Shown here piece by piece: positions 34,966-47,380 of a stretch of 64,000 bases of DNA. The first letter of the stretch is position 1; every line of letters begins with the position of its first letter. Under the pieces are notes generated by a model. The model had not been told where the DNA came from and ran no database searches. It was given only the letters and a program-made list of their open reading frames with translations. Origin of the DNA: Ligustrum vulgare (taxonomy: Eukaryota; Streptophyta; Magnoliopsida; Lamiales; Oleaceae); assembly GCA_963555705.1 (NCBI GenBank), contig OY743169.1, positions 43,636,124-43,700,123 on the forward strand, given 5' to 3'. The position numbers and the translations under genes are program-made.

Positions 34966-35515
34966 CCTCAAGGATTCCAACACTTTACGAACGAGGCAAA
35001 AACCTTTTTAGGTCCTCAAGAAAAAATGATTGTTAGATCAAATTTGCACTCAAGTTTAAAGCCTCATGGATCCTCTGTGAGGACTTTTTTATTGTTCAAA
35101 ATACTGGTGACTCTCACAGTCCTTAAGAGATTGTTACGAGGGTCAAAATAAAATGGTGGTCCAAATTTCATGAAACAATGTTGTCCCGAGGTCATTCAAT
35201 TGATGAGTTCCGCAATAGTATAACCTAGGTCACCCAGAAATCTCAAAGAAAGTTCAGGATGCCCACCCTAATTTCCTCTCTCCAAAGAATAGTATATTAT
35301 TAGACGGGCTTGCAAAATCTACAAGGCCTGAAGAAATGTCAAGTTTAGCAGAAAAAATTGCACCCCTTGCTTAAAGAATGCGCTTCAAAGTCTTCGGTTC
35401 AAGAATCATCTGAGCCCAAATGAGAAGCGGACATGATTTCCGTGGAATAGATTTGGACGAATCTCTTCTTGATGAATTTCATTAGTAAAATGCCTGCAAG
35501 AACTAAGTTATCTTG
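34966..35515 (+). other. ORF-poor 3' third of the monomer (reference copy)
   Basis: About 550 bp between the end of frame D and the next unit, with stops in all frames and no long ORF. It contains the hairpin with six T (35062-35090), a perfect cctagg palindrome, and near its end a 9-codon open stretch (35490-35516). No RNA gene, primer-binding site or long terminal repeat boundary could be recognised. The same region recurs in every complete unit. Confidence 0.6.
35062..35090 (+). other. Hairpin followed by T6 (reference copy)
   Basis: CCTCA (35062-35066) pairs with TGAGG (35078-35082), extended by a T-G wobble at 35067/35077, around a loop containing GGATCC. Six T follow at 35085-35090. 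It looks like an intrinsic terminator or, in a eukaryote, a T-run able to stop RNA polymerase III. It recurs in every unit. With a 5-6 bp stem and no promoter in evidence, function is unproven. Confidence 0.3.
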
Positions 35516-37210
35516 ACGAATTCAGAGATGATAGAGTTCGTAATTTAAAATTCTTTCTCTTCGACGTGTGCCAGCTCGAAAGAAACCTCAATCTCTGTCG
35601 GATCAACGGAAGAGTTTTCAAGATGTTCAAAATAAAGGGAATCGACTTTATCAAAGTAACTTTATCGAAGGTTTCTTTGTCCAAACTTTTCGTACAAATG
35701 AAAGGCAGCCTTTTCAAGAGGTGATTATTCCCGCTTTCGGTTCGAATGAAACTTTTCGAATTCCTAGAACAAATATGAAGAGAAACTGGAATTCCTTACT
35801 GGAAAGAGAGAAATTCCGAGGGAAAGTAAGGAAACCAAAAAGAGTGAAATCAATAGATAAGTGCCAACATAGATTGGCAAGACAGAGTTCTTGAGAATAT
35901 GGCATCCCCTGTTGCAACATCTTCAAAAAGTAAAGGGGGGAAAACTTTCTCGCCAAGATCCTTCAATTGTGGATTGATTACATTCAAATTGCCAATAAAA
36001 TCTCTAAAGATTCTTCTTCTTCAAATACCCTTGCCCTTTCCCACTGCTAAAAATTTTTGTTTCTTGACAAAATTCCTCAAACTCAAGAAAAGTAAAAAAT
36101 CTCCAAACTACAAAAAGGCAGTTCAATCTGGCTATGGAAAACTTCCATAAAGAAACATCAAATCTTTTCAATACTTTGTTAAGAATGAATTTATTCCAAT
36201 CTTCGATACGGAAACCCTCTTGGGATTATAAATATTCAAATCTTCATGAATGTTTATTTGGTATTATCCCTCCCAGTCTCCAATTTCTTCCCTTCAAAAG
36301 CCTCGAGAGTCTCACGAAAAGATCTTACGCAAGACCGGATCTGCAGTTATTACTCATACCCCAAATAAACAAAGTCCTCAACATATCGATATATCAAAAT
36401 TGTCAGTTTGCAAAGTGTTGTCGTTAGAAGATCGGGATCAATACCCTTGGCTGGAGAAAAAGATGAACCTTTCAAAGGGTGACGATTTCTTTTCTCATTT
36501 CAACTACGAGGATTATTACCAAGATCCTTTGTTTAATGTTTTCTTCTTTAGACCGGTTAATCATTCTTGGTTTACCCTCTTCCATCAATCATGCCCAAAT
36601 AGTTTTCCCAAATGGTTTCAAAATTGGAATGATTATTTTGTGCTTGAAGAGAGTATTTAACCTCAAGGATTCCAACACTTTACGAACGAGGCAAAAACCT
36701 TTTTAGGTCCTCAAGAAAAAATGATTGTTAGATCAAATTTGCACTCAAGTTTAAAGCCTCATGGATCCTCTGTGAGGACTTTTTTATTGTTCAAAATACT
36801 GGTGACTCTCACAGTCCTTAAGAGATTGTTACGAGGGTCAAAATAAAATGGTGGTCCAAATTTCATGAAACAATGTTGTCCCGAGGTCATTCAATTGATG
36901 AGTTCCGCAATAGTATAACCTAGGTCACCCAGAAATCTCAAAGAAAGTTCAGGATGCCCACCCTAATTTCCTCTCTCCAAAGAATAGTATATTATTAGAC
37001 GGGCTTGCAAAATCTACAAGGCCTGAAGAAATGTCAAGTTTAGCAGAAAAAATTGCACCCCTTGCTTAAAGAATGCGCTTCAAAGTCTTCGGTTCAAGAA
37101 TCATCTGAGCCCAAATGAGAAGCGGACATGATTTCCGTGGAATAGATTTGGACGAATCTCTTCTTGATGAATTTCATTAGTAAAATGCCTGCAAGAACTA
37201 AGTTATCTTG
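35516..37210 (+). repeat. Satellite unit U22 (1,695 bp, core)
   Basis: Core type with ggcatcccc at the start of ORF-B (shared with U24, U10 and U20) and acaaggcctg. ORF-A 35568-35894, ORF-B 35899-36150, ORF-C 36134-36427, ORF-D 36250-36660. Confidence 0.97.
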
Positions 37211-38905
37211 ACGAATTCAGAGATGATAGAGTTCGTAATTTAAAATTCTTTCTCTTCGACGTGTGCCAGCTCGAAAGAAACCTCAATCTCTGTCGGATCA
37301 ACGGAAGAGTTTTCAAGATGTTCAAAATAAAGGGAATCGACTTTATCAAAGTAACTTTATCGAAGGTTTCTTTGTCCAAACTTTTCGTACAAATGAAAGG
37401 CAGCCTTTTCAAGAGGTGATTATTCCCGCTTTCGGTTCGAATGAAACTTTTCGAATTCCTAGAACAAATATGAAGAGAAACTGGAATTCCTTACTGGAAA
37501 GAGAGAAATTCCGAGGGAAAGTAAGGAAACCAAAAAGAGTGAAATCAATAGATAAGTGCCAACATAGATTGGCAAGACAGAGTTCTTGAGAATATGGCTT
37601 CCCCTGTTGCAACATCTTCAAAAAGTAAAGGGGGGAAAACTTTCTCGCCAAGATCCTTCAATTGTGGATTGATTACATTCAAATTGCCAATAAAATCTCT
37701 AAAGATTCTTCTTCTTCAAATACCCTTGCCCTTTCCCACTGCTAAAAATTTTTGTTTCTTGACAAAATTCCTCAAACTCAAGAAAAGTAAAAAATCTCCA
37801 AACTACAAAAAGGCAGTTCAATCTGGCTATGGAAAACTTCCATAAAGAAACATCAAATCTTTTCAATACTTTGTTAAGAATGAATTTATTCCAATCTTCG
37901 ATACGGAAACCCTCTTGGGATTATAAATATTCAAATCTTCATGAATGTTTATTTGGTATTATCCCTCCCAGTCTCCAATTTCTTCCCTTCAAAAGCCTCG
38001 AGAGTCTCACGAAAAGATCTTACGCAAGACCGGATCTGCAGTTATTACTCATACCCCAAATAAACAAAGTCCTCAACATATCGATATATCAAAATTGTCA
38101 GTTTGCAAAGTGTTGTCGTTAGAAGATCGGGATCAATACCCTTGGCTGGAGAAAAAGATGAACCTTTCAAAGGGTGACGATTTCTTTTCTCATTTCAACT
38201 ACGAGGATTATTACCAAGATCCTTTGTTTAATGTTTTCTTCTTTAGAGCGGTTAATCATTCTTGGTTTACCCTCTTCCATCAATCATGCCCAAATAGTTT
38301 TCCCAAATGGTTTCAAAATTGGAATGATTATTTTGTGCTTGAAGAGAGTATTTAACCTCAAGGATTCCAACACTTTACGAACGAGGCAAAAACCTTTTTA
38401 GGTCCTCAAGAAAAAATGATTGTTAGATCAAATTTGCACTCAAGTTTAAAGCCTCATGGATCCTCTGTGAGGACTTTTTTATTGTTCAAAATACTGGTGA
38501 CTCTCACAGTCCTTAAGAGATTGTTACGAGGGTCAAAATAAAATGGTGGTCCAAATTTCATGAAACAATGTTGTCCCGAGGTCATTCAATTGATGAGTTC
38601 CGCAATAGTATAACCTAGGTCACCCAGAAATCTCAAAGAAAGTTCAGGATGCCCACCCTAATTTCCTCTCTCCAAAGAATAGTATATTATTAGACGGGCT
38701 TGCAAAATCTACATGGCCTGAAGAAATGTCAAGTTTAGCAGAAAAAATTGCACCCCTTGCTTAAAGAATGCGCTTCAAAGTCTTCGGTTCAAGAATCATC
38801 TGAGCCCAAATGAGAAGCGGACATGATTTCCGTGGAATAGATTTGGACGAATCTCTTCTTGATGAATTTCATTAGTAAAATGCCTGCAAGAACTAAGTTA
38901 TCTTG
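37211..38905 (+). repeat. Satellite unit U23 (1,695 bp, core)
   Basis: Carries the alternating marker acatggcctg at 38711 and a private tttagagcgg (frame D, proline to alanine). ORF-A 37263-37589, ORF-B 37594-37845, ORF-C 37829-38122, ORF-D 37945-38355. Confidence 0.97.
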
Positions 38906-40600
38906 ACGAATTCAGAGATGATAGAGTTCGTAATTTAAAATTCTTTCTCTTCGACGTGTGCCAGCTCGAAAGAAACCTCAATCTCTGTCGGATCAACGGA
39001 AGAGTTTTCAAGATGTTCAAAATAAAGGGAATCGACTTTATCAAAGTAACTTTATCGAAGGTTTCTTTGTCCAAACTTTTCGTACAAATGAAAGGCAGCC
39101 TTTTCAAGAGGTGATTATTCCCGCTTTCGGTTCGAATGAAACTTTTCGAATTCCTAGAACAAATATGAAGAGAAACTGGAATTCCTTACTGGAAAGAGAG
39201 AAATTCCGAGGGAAAGTAAGGAAACCAAAAAGAGTGAAATCAATAGATAAGTGCCAACATAGATTGGCAAGACAGAGTTCTTGAGAATATGGCATCCCCT
39301 GTTGCAACATCTTCAAAAAGTAAAGGGGGGAAAACTTTCTCGCCAAGATCCTTCAATTGTGGATTGATTACATTCAAATTGCCAATAAAATCTCTAAAGA
39401 TTCTTCTTCTTCAAATACCCTTGCCCTTTCCCACTGCTAAAAATTTTTGTTTCTTGACAAAATTCCTCAAACTCAAGAAAAGTAAAAAATCTCCAAACTA
39501 CAAAAAGGCAGTTCAATCTGGCTATGGAAAACTTCCATAAAGAAACATCAAATCTTTTCAATACTTTGTTAAGAATGAATTTATTCCAATCTTCGATACG
39601 GAAACCCTCTTGGGATTATAAATATTCAAATCTTCATGAATGTTTATTTGGTATTATCCCTCCCAGTCTCCAATTTCTTCCCTTCAAAAGCCTCGAGAGT
39701 CTCACGAAAAGATCTTACGCAAAACCGGATCTGCAGTTATTACTCATACCCCAAATAAACAAAGTCCTCAACATATCGATATATCAAAATTGTCAGTTTG
39801 CAAAGTGTTGTCGTTAGAAGATCGGGATCAATACCCTTGGCTGGAGAAAAAGATGAACCTTTCAAAGGGTGACGATTTCTTTTCTCATTTCAACTACGAG
39901 GATTATTACCAAGATCCTTTGTTTAATGTTTTCTTCTTTAGACCGGTTAATCATTCTTGGTTTACCCTCTTCCATCAATCATGCCCAAATAGTTTTCCCA
40001 AATGGTTTCAAAATTGGAATGATTATTTTGTGCTTGAAGAGAGTATTTAACCTCAAGGATTCCAACACTTTACGAACGAGGCAAAAACCTTTTTAGGTCC
40101 TCAAGAAAAAATGATTGTTAGATCAAATTTGCACTCAAGTTTAAAGCCTCATGGATCCTCTGTGAGGACTTTTTTATTGTTCAAAATACTGGTGACTCTC
40201 ACAGTCCTTAAGAGATTGTTACGAGGGTCAAAATAAAATGGTGGTCCAAATTTCATGAAACAATGTTGTCCCGAGGTCATTCAATTGATGAGTTCCGCAA
40301 TAGTATAACCTAGGTCACCCAGAAATCTCAAAGAAAGTTCAGGATGCCCACCCTAATTTCCTCTCTCCAAAGAATAGTATATTATTAGACGGGCTTGCAA
40401 AATCTACAAGGCCTGAAGAAATGTCAAGTTTAGCAGAAAAAATTGCACCCCTTGCTTAAAGAATGCGCTTCAAAGTCTTCGGTTCAAGAATCATCTGAGC
40501 CCAAATGAGAAGCGGACATGATTTCCGTGGAATAGATTTGGACGAATCTCTTCTTGATGAATTTCATTAGTAAAATGCCTGCAAGAACTAAGTTATCTTG
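38906..40600 (+). repeat. Satellite unit U24 (1,695 bp, core)
   Basis: Has ggcatcccc like U22 and acaaggcctg, plus a private gcaaaaccgg near 39719. ORF-A 38958-39284, ORF-B 39289-39540, ORF-C 39524-39817, ORF-D 39640-40050. Confidence 0.97.
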
Positions 40601-42295
40601 ACGAATTCAGAGATGATAGAGTTCGTAATTTAAAATTCTTTCTCTTCGACGTGTGCCAGCTCGAAAGAAACCTCAATCTCTGTCGGATCAACGGAAGAGT
40701 TTTCAAGATGTTCAAAATAAAGGGAATCGACTTTATCAAAGTAACTTTATCGAAGGTTTCTTTGTCCAAACTTTTCGTACAAATGAAAGGCAGCCTTTTC
40801 AAGAGGTGATTATTCCCGCTTTCGGTTCGAATGAAACTTTTCGAATTCCTAGAACAAATATGAAGAGAAACTGGAATTCCTTACTGGAAAGAGAGAAATT
40901 CCGAGGGAAAGTAAGGAAACCAAAAAGAGTGAAATCAATAGATAAGTGCCAACATAGATTGGCAAGACAGAGTTCTTGAGAATATGGCTTCCCCTGTTGC
41001 AACATCTTCAAAAAGTAAAGGGGGGAAAACTTTCTCGCCAAGATCCTTCAATTGTGGATTGATTACATTCAAATTGCCAATAAAATCTCTAAAGATTCTT
41101 CTTCTTCAAATACCCTTGCCCTTTCCCACTGCTAAAAATTTTTGTTTCTTGACAAAATTCCTCAAACTCAAGAAAAGTAAAAAATCTCCAAACTACAAAA
41201 AGGCAGTTCAATCTGGCTATGGAAAACTTCCATAAAGAAACATCAAATCTTTTCAATACTTTGTTAAGAATGAATTTATTCCAATCTTCGATACGGAAAC
41301 CCTCTTGGGATTATAAATATTCAAATCTTCATGAATGTTTATTTGGTATTATCCCTCCCAGTCTCCAATTTCTTCCCTTCAAAAGCCTCGAGAGTCTCAC
41401 GAAAAGATCTTACGCAAGACCGGATCTGCAGTTATTACTCATACCCCAAATAAACAAAGTCCTCAACATATCGATATATCAAAATTGTCAGTTTGCAAAG
41501 TGTTGTCGTTAGAAGATCGGGATCAATACCCTTGGCTGGAGAAAAAGATGAACCTTTCAAAGGGTGACGATTTCTTTTCTCATTTCAACTACGAGGATTA
41601 TTACCAAGATCCTTTGTTTAATGTTTTCTTCTTTAGACCGGTTAATCATTCTTGGTTTACCCTCTTCCATCAATCATGCCCAAATAGTTTTCCCAAATGG
41701 TTTCAAAATTGGAATGATTATTTTGTGCTTGAAGAGAGTATTTAACCTCAAGGATTCCAACACTTTACGAACGAGGCAAAAACCTTTTTAGGTCCTCAAG
41801 AAAAAATGATTGTTAGATCAAATTTGCACTCAAGTTTAAAGCCTCATGGATCCTCTGTGAGGACTTTTTTATTGTTCAAAATACTGGTGACTCTCACAGT
41901 CCTTAAGAGATTGTTACGAGGGTCAAAATAAAATGGTGGTCCAAATTTCATGAAACAATGTTGTCCCGAGGTCATTCAATTGATGAGTTCCGCAATAGTA
42001 TAACCTAGGTCACCCAGAAATCTCAAAGAAAGTTCAGGATGCCCACCCTAATTTCCTCTCTCCAAAGAATAGTATATTATTAGACGGGCTTGCAAAATCT
42101 ACATGGCCTGAAGAAATGTCAAGTTTAGCAGAAAAAATTGCACCCCTTGCTTAAAGAATGCGCTTCAAAGTCTTCGGTTCAAGAATCATCTGAGCCCAAA
42201 TGAGAAGCGGACATGATTTCCGTGGAATAGATTTGGACGAATCTCTTCTTGATGAATTTCATTAGTAAAATGCCTGCAAGAACTAAGTTATCTTG
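40601..42295 (+). repeat. Satellite unit U25 (1,695 bp, core)
   Basis: Carries acatggcctg at 42101, matching U23 and U27. ORF-A 40653-40979, ORF-B 40984-41235, ORF-C 41219-41512, ORF-D 41335-41745. Confidence 0.97.
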
Positions 42296-43990
42296 ACGAA
42301 TTCAGAGATGATAGAGTTCGTAATTTAAAATTCTTTCTCTTCGACGTGTGCCAGCTCGAAAGAAACCTCAATCTCTGTCGGATCAACGGAAGAGTTTTCA
42401 AGATGTTCAAAATAAAGGGAATCGACTTTATCAAAGTAACTTTATCGAAGGTTTCTTTGTCCAAACTTTTCGTACAAATGAAAGGCAGCCTTTTCAAGAG
42501 GTGATTATTCCCGCTTTCGGTTCGAATGAAACTTTTCGAATTCCTAGAACAAATATGAAGAGAAACTGGAATTCCTTACTGGAAAGAGAGAAATTCCGAG
42601 GGAAAGTAAGGAAACCAAAAAGAGTGAAATCAATAGATAAGTGCCAACATAGATTGGCAAGACAGAGTTCTTGAGAATATGGCTTCCCCTGTTGCAACAT
42701 CTTCAAAAAGTAAAGGGGGGAAAACTTTCTCGCCAAGATCCTTCAATTGTGGATTGATTACATTCAAATTGCCAATAAAATCTCTAAAGATTCTTCTTCT
42801 TCAAATACCCTTGCCCTTTCCCACTGCTAAAAATTTTTGTTTCTTGACAAAATTCCTCAAACTCAAGAAAAGTAAAAAATCTCCAAACTACAAAAAGGCA
42901 GTTCAATCTGGCTATGGAAAACTTCCATAAAGAAACATCAAATCTTTTCAATACTTTGTTAAGAATGAATTTATTCCAATCTTCGATACGGAAACCCTCT
43001 TGGGATTATAAATATTCAAATCTTCATGACTGTTTATTTGGTATTATCCCTCCCAGTCTCCAATTTCTTCCCTTCAAAAGCCTCGAGAGTCTCACGAAAA
43101 GATCTTACGCAAGACCGGATCTGCAGTTATTACTCATACCCCAAATAAACAAAGTCCTCAACATATCGATATATCAAAATTGTCAGTTTGCAAAGTGTTG
43201 TCGTTAGAAGATCGGGATCAATACCCTTGGCTGGAGAAAAAGATGAACCTTTCAAAGGGTGACGATTTCTTTTCTCATTTCAACTACGAGGATTATTACC
43301 AAGATCCTTTGTTTAATGTTTTCTTCTTTAGACCGGTTAATCATTCTTGGTTTACCCTCTTCCATCAATCATGCCCAAATAGTTTTCCCAAATGGTTTCA
43401 AAATTGGAATGATTATTTTGTGCTTGAAGAGAGTATTTAACCTCAAGGATTCCAACACTTTACGAACGAGGCAAAAACCTTTTTAGGTCCTCAAGAAAAA
43501 ATGATTGTTAGATCAAATTTGCACTCAAGTTTAAAGCCTCATGGATCCTCTGTGAGGACTTTTTTATTGTTCAAAATACTGGTGACTCTCACAGTCCTTA
43601 AGAGATTGTTACGAGGGTCAAAATAAAATGGTGGTCCAAATTTCATGAAACAATGTTGTCCCGAGGTCATTCAATTGATGAGTTCCGCAATAGTATAACC
43701 TAGGTCACCCAGAAATCTCAAAGAAAGTTCAGGATGCCCACCCTAATTTCCTCTCTCCAAAGAATAGTATATTATTAGACGGGCTTGCAAAATCTACAAG
43801 GCCTGAAGAAATGTCAAGTTTAGCAGAAAAAATTGCACCCCTTGCTTAAAGAATGCGCTTCAAAGTCTTCGGTTCAAGAATCATCTGAGCCCAAATGAGA
43901 AGCGGACATGATTTCCGTGGAATAGATTTGGACGAATCTCTTCTTGATGAATTTCATTAGTAAAATGCCTGCAAGAACTAAGTTATCTTG
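42296..43990 (+). repeat. Satellite unit U26 (1,695 bp, frame D start lost)
   Basis: A private A-to-C change (catgactgttt, near 43030) removes the usual ATG of frame D, leaving an 86-codon frame at 43180-43440. Has acaaggcctg. ORF-A 42348-42674, ORF-B 42679-42930, ORF-C 42914-43207. Confidence 0.97.
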
Positions 43991-45685
43991 ACGAATTCAG
44001 AGATGATAGAGTTCGTAATTTAAAATTCTTTCTCTTCGACGTGTGCCAGCTCGAAAGAAACCTCAATCTCTGTCGGATCAACGGAAGAGTTTTCAAGATG
44101 TTCAAAATAAAGGGAATCGACTTTATCAAAGTAACTTTATCGAAGGTTTCTTTGTCCAAACTTTTCGTACAAATGAAAGGCAGCCTTTTCAAGAGGTGAT
44201 TATTCCCGCTTTCGGTTCGAATGAAACTTTTCGAATTCCTAGAACAAATATGAAGAGAAACTGGAATTCCTTACTGGAAAGAGAGAAATTCCGAGGGAAA
44301 GTAAGGAAACCAAAAAGAGTGAAATCAATAGATAAGTGCCAACATAGATTGGCAAGACAGAGTTCTTGAGAATATGGCTTCCCCTGTTGCAACATCTTCA
44401 AAAAGTAAAGGGGGGAAAACTTTCTCGCCAAGATCCTTCAATTGTGGATTGATTACATTCAAATTGCCAATAAAATCTCTAAAGATTCTTCTTCTTCAAA
44501 TACCCTTGCCCTTTCCCACTGCTAAAAATTTTTGTTTCTTGACAAAATTCCTCAAACTCAAGAAAAGTAAAAAATCTCCAAACTACAAAAAGGCAGTTCA
44601 ATCTGGCTATGGAAAACTTCCATAAAGAAACATCAAATCTTTTCAATACTTTGTTAAGAATGAATTTATTCCAATCTTCGATACGGAAACCCTCTTGGGA
44701 TTATAAATATTCAAATCTTCATGAATGTTTATTTGGTATTATCCCTCCCAGTCTCCAATTTCTTCCCTTCAAAAGCCTCGAGAGTCTCACGAAAAGATCT
44801 TACGCAAGACCGGATCTGCAGTTATTACTCATACCCCAAATAAACAAAGTCCTCAACATATCGATATATCAAAATTGTCAGTTTGCAAAGTGTTGTCGTT
44901 AGAAGATCGGGATCAATACCCTTGGCTGGAGAAAAAGATGAACCTTTCAAAGGGTGACAATTTCTTTTCTCATTTCAACTACGAGGATTATTACCAAGAT
45001 CCTTTGTTTAATGTTTTCTTCTTTAGACCGGTTAATCATTCTTGGTTTACCCTCTTCCATCAATCATGCCCAAATAGTTTTCCCAAATGGTTTCAAAATT
45101 GGAATGATTATTTTGTGCTTGAAGAGAGTATTTAACCTCAAGGATTCCAACACTTTACGAACGAGGCAAAAACCTTTTTAGGTCCTCAAGAAAAAATGAT
45201 TGTTAGATCAAATTTGCACTCAAGTTTAAAGCCTCATGGATCCTCTGTGAGGACTTTTTTATTGTTCAAAATACTGGTGACTCTCACAGTCCTTAAGAGA
45301 TTGTTACGAGGGTCAAAATAAAATGGTGGTCCAAATTTCATGAAACAATGTTGTCCCGAGGTCATTCAATTGATGAGTTCCGCAATAGTATAACCTAGGT
45401 CACCCAGAAATCTCAAAGAAAGTTCAGGATGCCCACCCTAATTTCCTCTCTCCAAAGAATAGTATATTATTAGACGGGCTTGCAAAATCTACATGGCCTG
45501 AAGAAATGTCAAGTTTAGCAGAAAAAATTGCACCCCTTGCTTAAAGAATGCGCTTCAAAGTCTTCGGTTCAAGAATCATCTGAGCCCAAATGAGAAGCGG
45601 ACATGATTTCCGTGGAATAGATTTGGACGAATCTCTTCTTGATGAATTTCATTAGTAAAATGCCTGCAAGAACTAAGTTATCTTG
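43991..45685 (+). repeat. Satellite unit U27 (1,695 bp, core)
   Basis: Carries acatggcctg at 45491 and a private gtgacaattt near 44955 (frame D, aspartate to asparagine). ORF-A 44043-44369, ORF-B 44374-44625, ORF-C 44609-44902, ORF-D 44725-45135. Confidence 0.97.
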
Positions 45686-47380
45686 ACGAATTCAGAGATG
45701 ATAGAGTTCGTAATTTAAAATTCTTTCTCTTCGACGTGTGCCAGCTCGAAAGAAACCTCAATCTCTGTCGGATCAACGGAAGAGTTTTCAAGATGTTCAA
45801 AATAAAGGGAATCGACTTTATCAAAGTAACTTTATCGAAGGTTTCTTTGTCCAAACTTTTCGTACAAATGAAAGGCAGCCTTTTCAAGAGGTGATTATTC
45901 CCGCTTTCGGTTCGAATGAAACTTTTCGAATTCCTAGAACAAATATGAAGAGAAACTGGAATTCCTTACTGGAAAGAGAGAAATTCCGAGGGAAAGTAAG
46001 GAAACCAAAAAGAGTGAAATCAATAGATAAGTGCCAACATAGATTGGCAAGACAGAGTTCTTGAGAATATGGCTTCCCCTGTTGCAACATCTTCAAAAAG
46101 TAAAGGGGGGAAAACTTTCTCGCCAAGATCCTTCAATTGTGGATTGATTACATTCAAATTGCCAATAAAATCTCTAAAGATTCTTCTTCTTCAAATACCC
46201 TTTCCCTTTCCCACTGCTAAAAATTTTTGTTTCTTGACAAAATTCCTCAAACTCAAGAAAAGTAAAAAATCTCCAAACTACAAAAAGGCAGTTCAATCTG
46301 GCTATGGAAAACTTCCATAAAGAAACATCAAATCTTTTCAATACTTTGTTAAGAATGAATTTATTCCAATCTTCGATACGGAAACCCTCTTGGGATTATA
46401 AATATTCAAATCTTCATGAATGTTTATTTGGTATTATCCCTCCCAGTCTCCAATTTCTTCCCTTCAAAAGCCTCGAGAGTCTCACGAAAAGATCTTACGC
46501 AAGACCGGATCTGCAGTTATTACTCATACCCCAAATAAACAAAGTCCTCAACATATCGATATATCAAAATTGTCAGTTTGCAAAGTGTTGTCGTTAGAAG
46601 ATCGGGATCAATACCCTTGGCTGGAGAAAAAGATGAACCTTTCAAAGGGTGACGATTTCTTTTCTCATTTCAACTACGAGGATTATTACCAAGATCCTTT
46701 GTTTAATGTTTTCTTCTTTAGACCGGTTAATCATTCTTGGTTTACCCTCTTCCATCAATCATGCCCAAATAGTTTTCCCAAATGGTTTCAAAATTGGAAT
46801 GATTATTTTGTGCTTGAAGAGAGTATTTAACCTCAAGGATTCCAACACTTTACGAACGAGGCAAAAACCTTTTTAGGTCCTCAAGAAAAAATGATTGTTA
46901 GATCAAATTTGCACTCAAGTTTGAAGCCTCATGGATCCTCTGTGAGGACTTTTTTATTGTTCAAAATACTGGTGACTCTCACAGTCCTTAAGAGATTGTT
47001 ACGAGGGTCAAAATAAAATGGTGGTCCAAATTTCATGAAACAATGTTGTCCCGAGGTCATTCAATTGATGAGTTCCGCAATAGTATAACCTAGGTCACCC
47101 AGAAATCTCAAAGAAAGTTCAGGATGCCCACCCTAATTTCCTCTCTCCAAAGAATAGTATATTATTAGACGGGCTTGCAAAATCTACAAGGCCTGAAGAA
47201 ATGTCAAGTTTAGCAGAAAAAATTGCACCCCTTGCTTAAAGAATGCGCTTCAAAGTCTTCGGTTCAAGAATCATCTGAGCCCAAATGAGAAGCGGACATG
47301 ATTTCCGTGGAATAGATTTGGACGAATCTCTTCTTGATGAATTTCATTAGTAAAATGCCTGCAAGAACTAAGTTATCTTG
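45686..47380 (+). repeat. Satellite unit U28 (1,695 bp, core)
   Basis: First of three consecutive copies with caagtttgaagcc (near 46918) where others have caagtttaaagcc. Private ccctttccc in ORF-B (leucine to phenylalanine). ORF-A 45738-46064, ORF-B 46069-46320, ORF-C 46304-46597, ORF-D 46420-46830. Confidence 0.97.

Larger units (their letters stand above)
33821..35515 (+). repeat. Satellite unit U21 (1,695 bp, used as reference copy)
   Basis: A typical core unit with no private change that I noticed; internal elements are annotated in detail on this copy. ORF-A 33873-34199, ORF-B 34204-34455, ORF-C 34439-34732, ORF-D 34555-34965, hairpin 35062-35090. Confidence 0.97.
35516..45685 (+). repeat. 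Dimeric higher-order repeat, 3 x 3,390 bp (U22-U27)
   Basis: Blocks 35516-38905, 38906-42295 and 42296-45685. The second unit of each block has acatggcctg (38711, 42101, 45491) and the first has acaaggcctg. The first units of blocks one and two also share ggcatcccc. U28 continues with acaaggcctg, so part of a fourth block may follow before the pattern breaks. Confidence 0.75.

Noticed and set aside
34784..35011. A 74/75-codon + strand frame overlapping the end of frame D
   Set aside because: It is an alternative frame over frame D, present only in some unit types, with no motif.
35062..35090. Bacterial Rho-independent terminator
   Set aside because: The shape fits, but the context is a eukaryote-like satellite, the stem is short and no upstream gene or promoter is convincing; kept only as a hairpin.
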